Part shown: one piece after another, positions 9,023 to 17,393 of the stretch
Layout: every line of letters begins with the position of its first letter
Numbering within the stretch: position 1 is the stretch's first letter
NCBI GenBank assembly: GCA_022774505.1
Contig: JALFLW010000067.1
Span: 1 to 64,000 of the forward strand
DNA: 64,000 nucleotides
Direction of reading: 5' to 3'
Source: Lachnospiraceae bacterium
Lineage (GTDB): Bacteria; Bacillota; Clostridia; Lachnospirales; Lachnospiraceae
Position numbers and translations under genes: made by a program
Notes under the pieces: generated by a model
Told to the model about the DNA's origin: nothing
What the model saw: only the letters and a program-made list of their open reading frames with translations
Databases searched by the model: none

Positions 9023-9793
9023 TTAACAGTTTGTCTTCTCGGCAGCGATTTTTCTGTAGATAGTATCGATCTGTGACTTGTCCAGCGTAGTATCCAAGAA
9101 AAATTCTACGGCATATAATGCCTGTGCAACAAGCATTTCCAAACCGGTGACAGCTGTAATGCCAAGAGAGCCGGCCTGTGCCGTGAGTTTTGTTTCTAAT
9201 GGATTATAAATGATATCCAGTACAGCATGACAATTCGTAAAAGGACTCAGATCCAGAGGAGAGGCATCCATATTTGGAAACATGCCGACAGGTGTTGTAT
9301 TGACAATTACCTGGGCATCTGTGTGGTGGGATAGACATTCTTCGTATGTAATGGTGTCCGGTGTGTCACGACGGGAAACCAGCAGGATCTCTGAGGCATT
9401 TAAATGTTTCAAAACGGCAATTACAGCCTTTGCGGCACCTCCGTTTCCAAGGACAAGACACTTTTGATCTTTGATCGTGATATTATGCTTTTCGATCATA
9501 TATAAAAAACCGGAAAAATCAGTATTGTGTCCTTCTAAACGACCATTTTTATTTACGATGGTATTGACCGCACCGATCGCAGCAGCGTTGTCATCCATAC
9601 TGTCAAGATAGGGGATGACATCTTTTTTGTAAGGGATCGTGACATTGATCGCCTTAAATTCATGTTTTTTCATAAAATCGTCAAAGTTATCACGGCTTAC
9701 AGGACATAAGTCGTAAGTATAATCAGCCAAAAGTTCATGAATCTCTTTTGAGTAGCTGTGTCCAAGTTTTTCTCCAAGTAATCCGTATTCCAT
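9023..9793 (-). CDS. aroE: Shikimate dehydrogenase (NADP+)
   Basis: The protein has 256 aa and reduces 3-dehydroshikimate to shikimate, following AroD and preceding AroK. Substrate-site motifs are GEKLGHSYSKEIH near the N-terminus and NVTIPYKKDV with the catalytic Lys; NTDFSGF and the Rossmann motif LGNGGAAKAV follow. The start at 9793 (MEYGLLGEKLG) is preferred because GAGG lies 6 nt before it. A longer frame running to 9880 would translate the upstream repeat block and is rejected. It is convergent with the glycerophosphotransferase gene and separate from aroD/aroK. Confidence 0.93.
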   Translation of the reverse strand: MEYGLLGEKLGHSYSKEIHELLADYTYDLCPVSRDNFDDFMKKHEFKAINVTIPYKKDVIPYLDSMDDNAAAIGAVNTIVNKNGRLEGHNTDFSGFLYMIEKHNITIKDQKCLVLGNGGAAKAVIAVLKHLNASEILLVSRRDTPDTITYEECLSHHTDAQVIVNTTPVGMFPNMDASPLDLSPFTNCHAVLDIIYNPLETKLTAQAGSLGITAVTGLEMLVAQALYAVEFFLDTTLDKSQIDTIYRKIAAEKTNC

Positions 9794-9817
9794 TTTCATC
9801 CTCATTTCTGTTTGTTT

Positions 9818-10057
9818 GCGCAAGTGAACAAGCTCCCTTGCGTTGCGAATTTGTGATATAATGAGCACTAAAGGGCTCATATTAGGAGTTTCTTTGAAAC
9901 TCCGCTATGTGCAAAAATCATGCACAAATTTGTGATATTTTAACTCCAAAATTCAGATGCTTCGCATCTGTCGCACTTTGTGCTTTATAATTTTGTCGTT
10001 CACAAATTCTGCGCAAGTGAACAAGCTCCCTTGCGTTGCGAATTTGTGATATAATGA
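9818..10057. repeat. Hairpin-rich intergenic block bounded by a 47-bp direct repeat
   Basis: An identical 47-bp sequence occurs at 9818-9864 and 10011-10057; each copy ends in GATATAATGA, which contains a -10-like TATAAT. The 146 bp between them is packed with small hairpins: GGAGTTTC/GAAACTCC, GTGCA/TGCAC, CAGATGC/GCATCTG and AATTTGTG/CACAAATT. The block fills most of the 310 bp between the divergent starts of aroE and the carboxypeptidase gene. No ORF with an RBS was seen. It resembles a palindromic intergenic repeat. Confidence 0.8.
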
Positions 10058-10103
10058 TTCTATCTTATACTATTTTGGGTTGTTTGAAAAGAGGAGATGA
10101 ATT

Positions 10104-11150
10104 ATGAGATACCCGGATTTTTTGAAAGAAAATGGAACGATTGGCTGTATTGCACCATCTTTTGGGTGCAATATTGAACCTTATCATAGTGCATTTGACA
10201 ATGCACAACGGAAATGGAAGGATATGGGCTACCAGGTTCTGCTTGGACCGAACTGTTATGAAGGAAGTGGAATTGGTATCAGCAATACTCCGGAAAAGTG
10301 CGGTGCGGAGGTAAATCATTTTTTTGGAGAGGAAGCCTGCGATGTGATCATTTCCTGCGGTGGCGGAGAATTGATGTGCGAGGTGGTTTCTAAAATTGAT
10401 TTCGAGAGGATCGCCAGGGCAAAGGCAAAGTGGTATATGGGTTTTTCGGATAATACAAATCTGACTTTTTTATTGCCGGTTTTGTGTGATACGGCTGCCA
10501 TTTATGGTCCCTGTGCCCCGGCATTTGGAATGAGAAAATGGCATCAGGCATTGGAAGATGCCTGGGGGATTTTGACGGGCAGCAGGGAAGTGACAGGATA
10601 TCCTTTATGGGAAAAGGAATCGTTAAAGGATGAGGATCACCCTTTGGAGCCGTATCATGTGACAGAACCCAAGAAGCTGGTTGTTTATGATGCGGAAGGA
10701 AAAAAGAAAGAAAAGGGAGAGCTTAAGATAACGGGGAGGCTTATAGGAGGCTGTCTGGATTGTCTGGACACCCTCGTTGGAACACGGTTTGATAAAGTGG
10801 CAGAGTTTAATGACAAATACCGGGAGGATGGTATTATCTGGTTTATGGAGGCCTGTGATCTGAATCCTATGGGGATTCGCAGAGCGTTGTGGCAGCTTAA
10901 GGAGGCGGGATGGTTTCAATATCTCAGAGGATTTCTGATAGGACGTCCGCTTTGCTTTGGGGAGGATTTTCTGGGACTTTCTCCGCAGAGGGCTGCATAT
11001 GATATTTTGAAAGAGTATCATGTTCCGGTTATTATGGATGCAGATCTTGGTCATCTTCCACCATCAATGCCGATCATTAGCGGAGCGATGGCAGAGCTGA
11101 CTGTTATGGAAAAAGGATACGGCATGGAGACAATTATCCGATATTTATAA
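10104..11150 (+). CDS. S66 family LD-carboxypeptidase / MccF-like peptidase
   Basis: The protein has 348 aa and RBS AGAGGAG before the ATG. Family S66 serine peptidases either trim murein tetrapeptides between L- and D-residues (LdcA) or detoxify microcin-C-type nucleotide peptides (MccF). Features are ISCGGGE, the nucleophile Ser in GFSDNT (about residue 115), a Glu in WFMEACD and a C-terminal His in LGHLPPSMP, matching the Ser-Glu-His triad. No signal peptide is visible, so it is cytoplasmic. The sequence alone does not decide between LdcA and MccF; the absence of a microcin cluster favours murein recycling. Confidence 0.82.
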   Translation: MRYPDFLKENGTIGCIAPSFGCNIEPYHSAFDNAQRKWKDMGYQVLLGPNCYEGSGIGISNTPEKCGAEVNHFFGEEACDVIISCGGGELMCEVVSKIDFERIARAKAKWYMGFSDNTNLTFLLPVLCDTAAIYGPCAPAFGMRKWHQALEDAWGILTGSREVTGYPLWEKESLKDEDHPLEPYHVTEPKKLVVYDAEGKKKEKGELKITGRLIGGCLDCLDTLVGTRFDKVAEFNDKYREDGIIWFMEACDLNPMGIRRALWQLKEAGWFQYLRGFLIGRPLCFGEDFLGLSPQRAAYDILKEYHVPVIMDADLGHLPPSMPIISGAMAELTVMEKGYGMETIIRYL

Positions 11151-11200
11151 GCCCGGATGTTGCGTTTATAAAAAATTAAGAATACAATGGCAAATATGTA

Positions 11201-11262
11201 TTGACGAATAGCGGAGCGAGGAATATACTTCAAAATTGAATAGTTCAATTTTGAAGTATATT
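11201..11262 (+). promoter_or_regulatory. marR-RND promoter overlapped by a perfect palindrome with 19-bp arms (candidate MarR operator)
   Basis: The promoter is TTGACG (11201-11206), 17 bp, TATACT (11224-11229). Arms AATATACTTCAAAATTGAA (11222-11240) and TTCAATTTTGAAGTATATT (11244-11262) are exact reverse complements around TAG. The palindrome covers the -10 and predicted start site and lies 25 bp before marR. MarR-family proteins bind such palindromes as dimers, so autoregulation of marR and the exporter is the likely reading. The following T-run means it could also terminate upstream transcription. Confidence 0.7.
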
Positions 11263-11287
11263 TTTTGTTTAATATTGCGGAGGAAAT

Positions 11288-11731
11288 ATGAAGGATTATT
11301 TGTGTAAAGCGGAAGATTTTGAGAGGCTTCATGAACAGGTCAGCGAACGGGTGTGCAAAAAATATGGCATCACCCTGACAGCACTGCAGATTCTTACATT
11401 TCTGGATCATCATCCGGAGAGGAATACAGCTAAGGACATCTGCAACTGTCGTTTTATTAAAAACAGTATAGCGTCCATGACCATTGATAAGCTAGTCAAC
11501 CGGGGATATATACTGCGGGAATGTGATAAAAAAGACCGACGGGTGCAAAGGCTTAAGCTGACTCCGGAGGCAGAACCTGTGGTGCAGGATGGCCACAGCA
11601 TGAGGAGATATTTTGAAGATATTGTCTTTCGTGATTTTACGGAGGAAGAGAAAACTTTGTTTTTGTCTATGATAGACCGTATCTGCGATTCAGTACAGCA
11701 GACAGTAGATAACCGTAATGAGAAAAGATAA
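11288..11731 (+). CDS. MarR-family transcriptional regulator
   Basis: The protein has 147 aa and RBS CGGAGGAAAT. It shows winged-helix organisation: TALQILTFLDHHP, a recognition-helix region around NSIASMTIDKLVNRGYI, and the wing with DKKDRRVQRLKLT (the conserved D-R-R of MarR wings). The C-terminal helices would form the dimer interface. It lies 18 bp upstream of the RND exporter and behind a large palindrome, so it most likely represses itself and the exporter until a ligand is sensed; the ligand is unknown. Confidence 0.92.
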   Translation: MKDYLCKAEDFERLHEQVSERVCKKYGITLTALQILTFLDHHPERNTAKDICNCRFIKNSIASMTIDKLVNRGYILRECDKKDRRVQRLKLTPEAEPVVQDGHSMRRYFEDIVFRDFTEEEKTLFLSMIDRICDSVQQTVDNRNEKR

Positions 11732-11749
11732 GGAAAAGGAGAATTGATC

Positions 11750-14700
11750 ATGCCGAAATTTAGTGTAAAAAGACCCTATGTGATTCTGGTGGCAGTGGTG
11801 ATGGTACTGGTGCTTGGAGGCGTCAGCTTCAGCAAGATGACGACAGATCTTCTGCCGAATATGAACATGCCGTATATGCTTGTGATCACAACATATCCCG
11901 GTGCATCACCGGAAAAGGTGGAGACAGAGCTGACGGATGTTATAGAAAACGGCGTAGGAACTGTCAACGGTGTAAAAGAGGTTACAAGTACATCAAGTGA
12001 GAATTATAGTATGGTAACACTGCAGTTTGAAGATGGAACCAACATGGATAGTGCCATGGTTAAGGTGACATCAGCGGTGAACCAGCTGGATCTTCCGGAA
12101 AACGTGGATAATCCTATGGTTATGGAGCTATCCATGGATATGATGGCGACAATGATGGTCAGTGTAGATTACAAGGGAAAGAAAGGCTATGATCTGACTC
12201 AGTATGTACAGGATAATATCATTCCGGAATTACAGCGACAGGATGGTGTCGCAAGCGTACAGGCTTCCGGTCTGGTAGAGAAGTCCGTAGAAGTAAAGCT
12301 GAATCAGAAAAAAATTGATGATGTAAACGGCAGGATACTGGAAAAGACGGACAGTACCCTGAGAGATGCACGAAAGAAGATTGATGATGCACAAAGTAAA
12401 CTGGATGAGGGAAAGGCAGAGCTTCAGACTCAGAAGGATAAGCTGAGTACCCAGCAGACAGATAAAAGTAATGAACTGGCTAAATTCAGTAAGATGATGG
12501 ATCAGGCTATGGCGAACAAGGAGGCATATACCTCACAGGTGACAAGTCTTAAGGCGAGCCAGACGGCACTCAAGACAGAACTTGCAGCATATAAAAAGAA
12601 TAAAATTGAAGACTCCTATGATCAGATAAACAGTTCTTTTGGTTCTGCCAGAAAGTCATTGGAATCGGGGGATGGCTACAAGGCTATATATGACCAGGTC
12701 TATCAGCAGGTTTTGATCGCAGCGGTGCAAAATGCCATGGATCAGAGTGGAAGTAAAGTAACTGTGTCTGCGTCGAATGTAAATAAGCTGTTGGGCCAGC
12801 TTGGATCTAATGCTGATGATATCAAAAAGATGGCTGCACAAAATGCAGAAACTACCGCAAAGCAGCAGGCAGAGAAACAGCTTGCCAAGATGCCGGAGGA
12901 TATAAAGGATGCTCTTGATCATCCTGCTAAGTTAAAGGCAATGCAGGATATGATGAAGCAGCAGGGACAGGCAAAGGCGGCCAAAAATCTCACCAAGAAA
13001 AATCTGCGGACGATGTACGATATTGTAAATACAAGAATCCCTCAGATCAATACTGAGCTTGCCAATCTGAAGATCAAGATCAAGACTGCACAGGCTGTGC
13101 TGGCAAAGGTAGAGAAATCCATCAAAAAGGCGGAGGGAAAATATGAACAGGTAGAGGCTGGTAAGATTACGGCAGCAGCAGCCTTTGGTGCTGCAAATGC
13201 ACAGCTGGCATCTGCCCAGACAACGCTGGATAATAGCAGCAAAGAACTGGAGAAGGCAAGAAAATCTTATGAAAAATCAAGAAAGGAAGCCTTGAAAAAA
13301 GCAAATCTGGATCAGCTTCTGACACAGGAGCAGCTGGCTAATATCCTAAAAGCAGAAAACTTTTCCATGCCTGCAGGATATATCAGCGAGGATGGTACAC
13401 AGTATCTGATCAAGGTCGGAGACGAATATAATAATATTAAAGAATTAAAGAGGACACTTTTGACCAACATGAAAGATATCGGAGATATCCGTCTTTGTGA
13501 TGTGGCAGATGTTACCGTGATCGACAATTCCGGGGACAATTATGCAAAGGTCAATGGAAATGATGCAGTGATCTTAAGTATTTCAAAATCTAGTACAGCA
13601 GGAACTTCTGTGGTATCCAAGAGATGTAATCAGAAGATTAAAGAACTGGCAGGAGAGGATAAAAATCTGCATATCACGAATCTTATGGATCAGGGCGATT
13701 ATATCAAGATCATTATTAATTCTGTCCTTTCCAATCTGATCTACGGAGCTTTGTTAGCAGTATTGGTCCTTATGCTCTTTTTGAAGGATGTACGTCCTAC
13801 GGCAGTGGTTGCTTTCAGTATTCCGTTGAGTGTACTGTTTGCCATTGTATTAATGTACTTTAGTAATATCACGATGAATATAATCTCTCTGTCAGGTCTG
13901 GCATTGGGAGTTGGAATGCTTGTCGACAATTCTATCGTTGTCATTGAAAATATATATCGTTTGAGAAATAAAGGAGTCTCTGCGGCAAGAGCTGCCGTAA
14001 TGGGGGCAAATCAGGTGGCCGGTGCCATATTTTCCTCTACGCTGACAACAATCTGCGTATTCCTTCCGATCATCTTTACGGATGGTCTGACGAGATCGAT
14101 CATGCAGGATATGTGTCTGACTATTGCATATAGCTTATCTGCCAGTCTGGTGGTTGCACTGACGGTAGTTCCGAGCATGAGTGCTACTCTTTTGAAAAAA
14201 GAAAGCACCGGGAAGCATCGTTTCTTTGATGCAGTGGTCAATGCATATGAAAAAGCAGCAAGATTTTCACTGTCCCATAAGCCTGTTGTGCTTATGATAT
14301 CACTGGCATTGCTGGTAGTGTGTGTGATCCAGGTATTCCGGATGGGAATTGTAATGATGCCGGATATGGCAAGCGAACAGATGTCGATCACCGCAACGAT
14401 GCCGAAAGAAACTTCAGACGAGGAGGATTATAAAACGGCAGATGAGATCGTTAAGATCGCCGAAAGTATTAAGGGAGTCGATACGGTGGGAGCTGTCAAG
14501 ACATCAGGAACGACGGTTCTTATGGCTTCCGATACAAAATCCTATAGCTTTGAGGTGCTTCTGGATAAGAAATATGCCCGCAAAAATAAGGAGATCGCAG
14601 ATAAGATAAATACAAAGATGGAGAAACTGAATCTGGAGGATTACAGTGTATCCGCCTCAAATATGGATATGTCCAGTATGCTTGGTTCCGGATTAAATGT

Positions 14701-15826
14701 TGAAATCTCAGGAAAAGATAATGATAAGCTTCTGGCGATCAGCGAAGATATTATGAAGATAGTAGGTGAGGTAAAGGGATTTACGGAGATAACCAATGAA
14801 CAGGAAGAGGGCGATACAGAATATGTCGTTACGGTAGATAAGGATGAGGCGATGAAATGCGGACTCACGGTTGCACAGGTTTATCAGGAACTGGCTGCTG
14901 CCTTGACGACAGAGAAGGATTCCACGAAGATTACGGTGAATGAACAGCAGTATAATGTCAAGATCGTGGATGAACGCGATGAATTAGATACAAAAAATCT
15001 GGCAGATTATGAGTTTGAAACGACGAAGATGAATGATAAGGGAAAGGAAGTGACAAAGACATACAAGCTGAGCAGATTTGCAAAAATTACAAAGGGAAAG
15101 AGTGTAGAAAGTCTGACAAAGAAGAATCTTGTGCATTATGTGGCTGTGAAAGCAGATGTAAAAGATGGATATAATACGACACTTCTCAGCCGCAAACTTC
15201 AGAAAAAGTTAGACAAATATGATCTTCCGGCAGGTTACACTATTGATATGGGTGGTGAGACAGAGTCAACAAATGAAATGGTAAAAAATATGCTTTTGAT
15301 GATCACTCTGGCGATCGTATTTATTTATCTGATCATGGTTGCACAGTTCCAGAGTCTGTTGTCACCGTTTATTGTAATATTTACGATCCCGCTGGCATTT
15401 ACGGGAGGACTTCTGGCATTGATGATATCGGGGCAGGAATTGTCCATGATGGCATTGATGGGATTCTTGGTTCTTTCCGGTGTCGTTGTAAATAACGGTA
15501 TTGTATTTGTAGATTACGTCAACCAGCTCCGGATGGATGGCATGGACAAGAGACAGGCATTGATCGAAACAGGTGTGACACGTATGCGTCCGATCCTGAT
15601 GACGGCATTGACTACAATTCTTGCAATGAGTACAATGGTATTTAGCCATGATACCGGCTCGGATATGAGCAGGGGAATGGCGATCGTTACCATAGGTGGT
15701 CTGGCATATGCAACATTAATGACATTATTTGTAGTACCTGCCCTGTATGATATCTTCTATCGCAGGAAAGAGATGAAGAGAGTAGAGCTGGGAGATGAGA
15801 CGACCTTGAGTGACAGCAATGAATAA
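11750..15826 (+). CDS. RND-family (HAE1/SwrC-like) exporter with ~330-aa coiled-coil insertion
   Basis: The protein has 1358 aa, versus about 1050 for typical AcrB/SwrC proteins. It has the expected 12-TM plan: TM1 at residues ~10-30, a first extracytoplasmic domain, a helix cluster (~650-830, with GLALGVGMLVDNSIVVIENIYR), a second extracytoplasmic domain and a final cluster (~1180-1340, with GFLVLSGVVVNNGIVFVDYVNQL). The extra length lies in the first extracytoplasmic loop (about 195-530): a Lys/Glu/Ala/Gln-rich predicted coiled coil with no Cys. RND pumps export drugs, lipids or lipopeptides using the proton gradient. No membrane-fusion-protein gene is adjacent. ATG 11750 is chosen after AAAAGGAGAATTGATC. 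Confidence 0.9.
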   Translation: MPKFSVKRPYVILVAVVMVLVLGGVSFSKMTTDLLPNMNMPYMLVITTYPGASPEKVETELTDVIENGVGTVNGVKEVTSTSSENYSMVTLQFEDGTNMDSAMVKVTSAVNQLDLPENVDNPMVMELSMDMMATMMVSVDYKGKKGYDLTQYVQDNIIPELQRQDGVASVQASGLVEKSVEVKLNQKKIDDVNGRILEKTDSTLRDARKKIDDAQSKLDEGKAELQTQKDKLSTQQTDKSNELAKFSKMMDQAMANKEAYTSQVTSLKASQTALKTELAAYKKNKIEDSYDQINSSFGSARKSLESGDGYKAIYDQVYQQVLIAAVQNAMDQSGSKVTVSASNVNKLLGQLGSNADDIKKMAAQNAETTAKQQAEKQLAKMPEDIKDALDHPAKLKAMQDMMKQQGQAKAAKNLTKKNLRTMYDIVNTRIPQINTELANLKIKIKTAQAVLAKVEKSIKKAEGKYEQVEAGKITAAAAFGAANAQLASAQTTLDNSSKELEKARKSYEKSRKEALKKANLDQLLTQEQLANILKAENFSMPAGYISEDGTQYLIKVGDEYNNIKELKRTLLTNMKDIGDIRLCDVADVTVIDNSGDNYAKVNGNDAVILSISKSSTAGTSVVSKRCNQKIKELAGEDKNLHITNLMDQGDYIKIIINSVLSNLIYGALLAVLVLMLFLKDVRPTAVVAFSIPLSVLFAIVLMYFSNITMNIISLSGLALGVGMLVDNSIVVIENIYRLRNKGVSAARAAVMGANQVAGAIFSSTLTTICVFLPIIFTDGLTRSIMQDMCLTIAYSLSASLVVALTVVPSMSATLLKKESTGKHRFFDAVVNAYEKAARFSLSHKPVVLMISLALLVVCVIQVFRMGIVMMPDMASEQMSITATMPKETSDEEDYKTADEIVKIAESIKGVDTVGAVKTSGTTVLMASDTKSYSFEVLLDKKYARKNKEIADKINTKMEKLNLEDYSVSASNMDMSSMLGSGLNVEISGKDNDKLLAISEDIMKIVGEVKGFTEITNEQEEGDTEYVVTVDKDEAMKCGLTVAQVYQELAAALTTEKDSTKITVNEQQYNVKIVDERDELDTKNLADYEFETTKMNDKGKEVTKTYKLSRFAKITKGKSVESLTKKNLVHYVAVKADVKDGYNTTLLSRKLQKKLDKYDLPAGYTIDMGGETESTNEMVKNMLLMITLAIVFIYLIMVAQFQSLLSPFIVIFTIPLAFTGGLLALMISGQELSMMALMGFLVLSGVVVNNGIVFVDYVNQLRMDGMDKRQALIETGVTRMRPILMTALTTILAMSTMVFSHDTGSDMSRGMAIVTIGGLAYATLMTLFVVPALYDIFYRRKEMKRVELGDETTLSDSNE

Positions 15827-15849
15827 AACCGGGTGAAACGGAGGAGATT

Positions 15850-17304
15850 ATGTCAGAGTACAGTATGACGATGCCTCAGGAGGTTGTCAGTATTATAGAG
15901 ATTTTGGAAAAAGGTGGATATGAGGGATATGCAGTCGGAGGCTGTGTCCGGGATGCAATGCTTGGAAGAGTGCCGGAGGACTGGGATATTACGACATCGG
16001 CAAAACCCATGGAGGTCAAAAAGCTTTTTCGTAAGACGATAGATACAGGACTCCAGCATGGCACCATCACCGTGATGATGAACGGAAACGGCTACGAGGT
16101 TACAACATACAGGATCGATGGAGAGTATGAAGACGGACGCCATCCAAAAGAAGTGGCGTTTACAAACAATCTCAAAATGGATCTGGAACGGCGGGATTTC
16201 ACCATCAATGCCATGGCGTATAATGAGCATACGGGACTGGTGGATGAATTTGACGGTGTTGGGGATCTGGAGAGAAAGATCATCAGATGTGTCGGAGACG
16301 CAGGACAGCGTTTTGATGAGGATGCATTGAGGATGCTTCGGGCTGTACGGTTTTCGGGACAGCTTGGGTTTGAAATTGAAAAAAACACACTGGATGCCAT
16401 GGAAGAAAGGATCCGGAATTTACAAAAGATCAGTGCGGAAAGAATCCGTGTTGAGATTACCAAACTTTTGATATCACCGAATCCCGGACGGATCCGTCTT
16501 GTTTATGAGACGGGAATGACAGGGATATTTCTGCCGGAAATTGATGCCATGATGAAATGTGATCAGAGAAATCATCACCATCGTTATTCTGTAGGAGAAC
16601 ATTCCATTCATGGAATGGAATGTATGAGAGACTTTTTTTGTGGGATTTTTCCGGAGGATTTGTCCGATTATGGAAGAAAAAAGATACAGGAAATTTCTGC
16701 TGATGTCAATAAAAAGCAGTATACGATCCTGATGCTCACCATGCTGCTTCATGATGTAGCAAAGCCGGTGGTAATGACGGTCGATGAAAAAGGGGAGGGA
16801 CATTTTATAGGACATCCGGAGAAAAGTGCGGCAATGACCCGCAAGATCCTTCGAAGGCTTACCTTTGACAACGAGACGGTTGACACGGCTGAGCGGCTGA
16901 TCCGATATCATGACTACCGTCCCGGAACAAAGATATCACAGGTCAGAAAAGCTGCAGCCAAGATTGGCAGGGACATTATGTGGATGGAATTTCTGGTGCA
17001 GTATGCGGATGTGCTGTCCCAAAATCCACAAACCATCGAACGGAAGCTGGCAAGATTAGATGAATGTATGCAAAAATATCAGATCATTGAGAAGGAAAAC
17101 CATCCTCTTTCAGTCAAGGAACTGGCTGTGAATGGCAAGGATCTGATGGCGGCGGGAGTTGCACCGGGACCGGGACTGGGACAGATTCTCAACAGACTCT
17201 TGGAGCTTGTGCTGGAGGAGCCGGAGAAAAATACAAAAGAACAGCTTATGGATATCGTCAAAAAAGCAGGGAGCATGGGAGAAGTTTCCAACACAAACTT
17301 GTGA
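15850..17304 (+). CDS. cca: CCA tRNA nucleotidyltransferase with HD domain
   Basis: The protein has 484 aa. This class II nucleotidyltransferase adds or repairs the 3'-CCA of tRNAs. The N-terminal catalytic motif is GGCVRDAMLGR followed by DWDI (metal-binding aspartates); RRDFTINAMAY, DEDALRMLRAVRF and an R-rich neck domain follow. The middle HD-like domain contains LLHDVAKP and a downstream HDYRPG. Its start is 24 bp after the RND gene with RBS CGGAGGAG. The HD domain gives the long form seen in many Clostridia. Confidence 0.93.
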   Translation: MSEYSMTMPQEVVSIIEILEKGGYEGYAVGGCVRDAMLGRVPEDWDITTSAKPMEVKKLFRKTIDTGLQHGTITVMMNGNGYEVTTYRIDGEYEDGRHPKEVAFTNNLKMDLERRDFTINAMAYNEHTGLVDEFDGVGDLERKIIRCVGDAGQRFDEDALRMLRAVRFSGQLGFEIEKNTLDAMEERIRNLQKISAERIRVEITKLLISPNPGRIRLVYETGMTGIFLPEIDAMMKCDQRNHHHRYSVGEHSIHGMECMRDFFCGIFPEDLSDYGRKKIQEISADVNKKQYTILMLTMLLHDVAKPVVMTVDEKGEGHFIGHPEKSAAMTRKILRRLTFDNETVDTAERLIRYHDYRPGTKISQVRKAAAKIGRDIMWMEFLVQYADVLSQNPQTIERKLARLDECMQKYQIIEKENHPLSVKELAVNGKDLMAAGVAPGPGLGQILNRLLELVLEEPEKNTKEQLMDIVKKAGSMGEVSNTNL

Positions 17305-17327
17305 AAAGTGCTGAAATGATGTAAAAT
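17299..17327 (+). promoter_or_regulatory. Candidate promoter for the GH13 gene
   Basis: TTGTGA (17299-17304, overlapping the cca stop) and TAAAAT (17322-17327) are separated by 17 bp, about 67 bp before the GH13 start. Confidence 0.4.
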
Positions 17328-17393
17328 GACTCCGTGGGTTCTATAAATGAAAAAGAATGATAACAGATATATTTTGAGCAATGGAGGCAGGTC

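Noticed and set aside
9794..9880. 29-residue N-terminal extension of AroE
   Set aside because: It would translate part of the repeat block and lacks an RBS; the AroE family begins near the internal Met preceded by GAGG.
9818..10057. Integration attachment (att) sites from the 47-bp direct repeat
   Set aside because: Only 146 bp lies between the copies, with no integrase or tRNA nearby.
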